Positions 62,233-64,000 of a stretch of 64,000 bases of DNA are shown here, in pieces (position 1 is the stretch's first letter; the number at the start of each line of letters is the position of its first letter). A program made the translations under genes and the position numbers. Source of the stretch: Planctomycetota bacterium (GTDB taxonomy: Bacteria; Planctomycetota; PLA2); NCBI GenBank assembly GCA_021776785.1, contig JAJFFF010000022.1, positions 20,806 through 84,805 of the forward strand, written 5' to 3'. A model generated the notes under the pieces. The model searched no databases. It was not told the DNA's origin and saw nothing but the letters and a program-made list of their open reading frames with translations.

Positions 62233-62781
62233 GATGTCGTTACGTTCCAGTTTTTGAGGGCTTCGCTGCACGAGCGCAGCGAGGAGCGCCGTGGGCACGC
62301 CAACAGGCTACAAAGCCAAGCGTGTGAAAACGTGCGCCGGCGACGTGGATCTACGGGTGCCGCAGGTGCGCGACGTCGAAGACAACGAGTCGCTTTACCC
62401 CCAAAGCCTGGAGCGGGGTCAGCGATCTGGGCGTGCGCTTCGTCTTGTTGTGGCCGAGATGTACGCGCAGGGCGTTTCGACGCGCCGGGTGGCGGCGATC
62501 ACGCAGGAGCGCGAGGATGCGCCCCAGCTCGCGCCTTGGCTGAGGAGAACGTGAGCGAAGGCCTGACGGTTTTCGACCTTGGCCTGTCGGAGGCACAGCG
62601 CAAACGGCTGCGCACAACCAACGGCCTCGAAAACCTCAACCAGCAGATCAAGAGGCGCACCCGCGTGGTGCGTCTCTTTCCAAACGAGGAGTCCTTACTG
62701 CAGCTCGCGAGCGCGGTGCTCATGGAGATCAGCGAGGAGTGGGAAACCGGACGAAAGTACCTGCCCAAGGACGAAAGCTGA
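62233..62781 (+). pseudogene. Broken IS256-family (mutator) transposase
   Basis: The N-terminal portion (LHERSEERRGHAN, then GYKAKRVKTCAGDVDLRVPQ, LERGQRSGRALRLVVAEMYA, QGVSTRRVAAIT) is IS256-like. It needs a 1-nt frameshift near 62315 (extra A between HAN and GYK). The sequence then jumps to the C-terminus (ALAEENVSEGLTVFDLGL, RLRTTNGLENLNQQIKRRTR, LFPNEESLLQLASAVLMEIS, EEWETGRKYL). About 230 residues, including the DDE catalytic core, are missing, so it cannot be active. No terminal inverted repeats were identified. Confidence 0.88.
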
Positions 62782-62826
62782 TCAGCCGCGTACGCTACTT
62801 ACAGAAAGAAGTTGCTCTGCCCCGGC

Positions 62827-63306
62827 TCATTCGTCCTCTCGGTCCGAACGTCGTTTCCACCATGCTTTCGCTTTTATCAGCGTGCTCTGCGCGTCTCCAT
62901 CGCCGAGCGGACCGATCCAGTACGACGTTATGGCCAGGGCGGCCGTTACTCTCACGTGCGGATCTCGATCGTCCAGCGCCGCCGCTGCTGCACGGAGTCC
63001 TGCCGTATTTCGAGAGGCGGCAAGCAGATACACCAAGGTTGCGCGCTGGTTGAAGTCCTTCGTTGACGGAACGGCGGCCGTGAGCTTGCGCACCGTCCAC
63101 GGTCTACTGACGTCAATCTCGTAGTTGGCTTCGGCGTCCTCAACACGCCATTTCTTCAGATGCTCAATGATGTCTTGACCCGCTGGCGTCGCAGGGATCG
63201 CGGTGAGATCGACTGCGTCGGGTTCTTCATCTTGGCCGCGTTCTTGGGGACCGCCACACGCGACACCTACCAGGCCTATCAACAAAAACACACAAAATCG
63301 CATCAT
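62827..63306 (-). CDS. Lipoprotein with a HEAT-like helical domain
   Basis: From ATG 63306 (ATG 63303 possible) the protein has 159 residues and a lipobox GVAC (about Cys17). Helical repeats follow (LVYLLAASRNTAGLRAAAAALDDRDPHVRVTAALAITSYW), one clear HEAT/PBS-like unit with flanking halves. It resembles the lone HEAT proteins elsewhere in the window and may bind a partner in the envelope. It lies between the broken IS256 and the IS3 copy, so may be a survivor in a remodelled region. The short C-terminal tail is Arg/Glu-rich. Confidence 0.7.
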   Translation of the reverse strand: MMRFCVFLLIGLVGVACGGPQERGQDEEPDAVDLTAIPATPAGQDIIEHLKKWRVEDAEANYEIDVSRPWTVRKLTAAVPSTKDFNQRATLVYLLAASRNTAGLRAAAAALDDRDPHVRVTAALAITSYWIGPLGDGDAQSTLIKAKAWWKRRSDREDE

Positions 63307-63486
63307 TCCCACCCCGGGTTTCCAAGGCCCTGCTTCGACTCATCGTCTTGCCACTTACCCGGATTCGCATTCGGTTTTTCAAACTTGAATTTGGCGAGGA
63401 CACACCACTCCAGGTAGCCACTGACCCGAATCCACTGATTTCCGAGCGTTACGCGGGCGACCTGCCCCCAGTTTCAATACCAATGT

Positions 63487-64000
63487 CTATGTTAGTCCCG
63501 CGATGGATGCAAGGGCATCCCTCCAAGGTCGGCGGAGCGTAGCGGAGCCGACCTTGGAGCCGAGTCGTGCCACGGGCGCCGGCGGTCGTCTTCCGGTTGA
63601 GCTGTGCGGACGCAGCTCGTTGTACTCTTCGCGCCACCACTCGATCAGCACCTGCGCTTCGCGCAGCGTGTAAAAGATTTCGCCATTCAAGAGCTCGTCG
63701 CGCAGCTTGCCATTAAACGACTCCACGTATCCGTTCTCCCGCGGCGAGCCCGGCTCGATAAACAGGGTCTGTACGCCGACCTTCTCTAACCATTCCCGCA
63801 CCGCCTTGGCGACAAACTCCGGCCCGTTGTCCGAGCGCAAATACGCCGGCGTACCGCGATACACAAACAGCGCCGCGAGTTGCTCCAAAACATCTTCCGA
63901 GTTGAGCCGGCGATCCACTCGGATCGCTAGACACTCGTGTGTGTACTCGTCCACGATCGTCAGCATCCGGATCGGCTTCCCGTTGTGCGTCCGGTCCGCG
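63487..64000 (-). CDS. IS3-family transposase (integrase core), N-terminus cut by window edge
   Basis: The minus-strand frame is open to the right edge. Residues before the first ATG at 63966 (RTHNGKPIR) are already family sequence, so the true start is outside the window. The visible part has LTIVDEYTHECLAI (DDE first Asp nearby), YLRSDNGPEFVA (second Asp), PGSPRENGYVESFNGKLRDE (third Glu) and the C-terminal EEYNELRPHSSTG. These are the IS3/IS2/IS407 OrfB hallmarks. The C-terminal 24 residues after GRRPPAPVARL are unlike the family and overlap a 13-bp hairpin, so the annotated stop may lie beyond the normal protein end. Confidence 0.92.
   Translation of the reverse strand, partial: ADRTHNGKPIRMLTIVDEYTHECLAIRVDRRLNSEDVLEQLAALFVYRGTPAYLRSDNGPEFVAKAVREWLEKVGVQTLFIEPGSPRENGYVESFNGKLRDELLNGEIFYTLREAQVLIEWWREEYNELRPHSSTGRRPPAPVARLGSKVGSATLRRPWRDALASIAGLT
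63521..63559. repeat. 13-bp perfect hairpin inside the transposase 3' end
   Basis: CTCCAAGGTCGGC (63521-63533) and GCCGACCTTGGAG (63547-63559) form a perfect 13-bp stem with a 13-nt loop. It could be part of the IS end or a read-through blocker. Confidence 0.7.

Overview
The window comes from a high-GC bacterial chromosome. No rRNA or single diagnostic marker fixes the taxon. Four ECF sigma factor/membrane-partner modules, a DUF1844 protein, many secreted HEAT/TPR/lipoproteins of unknown role, a type III PKS-flavoprotein-methyltransferase operon and generally weak Shine-Dalgarno signals together suggest Planctomycetota. This is an inference; Myxococcota or Acidobacteriota are the main alternatives.

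Layout. 1-2.5 kb: an edge-truncated membrane-anchored protein, a small unknown protein, a histidine phosphatase and a DUF1844 protein. 2.5-7.8 kb: an NtrX-like regulator followed by a very large NtrY-like kinase. 8-10.1 kb: ECF module 1, whose partner may carry an ARPP-1-like domain. 10.2-14.7 kb: lipoproteins, secreted proteins, a small kinase and a trypsin-like lipoprotein protease. 14.7-20.6 kb: a tricorn-like protease, an FMN reductase and a HEAT-repeat protein. 21.7-25.4 kb: ECF module 2 with three tandem paralogues of a double ExbD/TolR-like membrane protein. 26.4-31.6 kb: tRNA-Pro(CGG), an array of roughly 150-190 bp repeats that each restate the tRNA 3' end, and cargo genes including a metzincin protease. 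31.9-34.5 kb: ECF module 3 with an anti-sigma/thioredoxin fusion and a TPR protein. 35-45.4 kb: three dispersed paralogous integral membrane proteins, divergent oxyR-katG, an Ig-like lipoprotein and an ArsR-SRPBCC-DinB operon. 45.4-48.7 kb: a 160/161-bp tandem repeat and the type III PKS operon. 48.8-57.8 kb: metG, ECF module 4 with a FecR-like partner, a ResB-like membrane protein, an SDR and a secreted zincin. 57.8-64 kb: a coiled-coil lipoprotein, a dicarboxylate symporter, a COG2509-type flavoprotein, a broken IS256 transposase and an IS3-family transposase cut by the right edge.

Functional themes are envelope signalling (ECF modules and the two-component pair), secreted proteolysis, peroxide defence (OxyR/KatG with a recognisable operator) and lipid-like secondary metabolism.

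The least explained structures are the tRNA-Pro 3'-end repeat array, a roughly 95-bp dispersed repeat with a hairpin head and a conserved GGTACC-containing tail (four copies), and the sigma-factor/ExbD-like cluster. Many long reading frames in this GC-rich DNA are antisense shadows and are not annotated.
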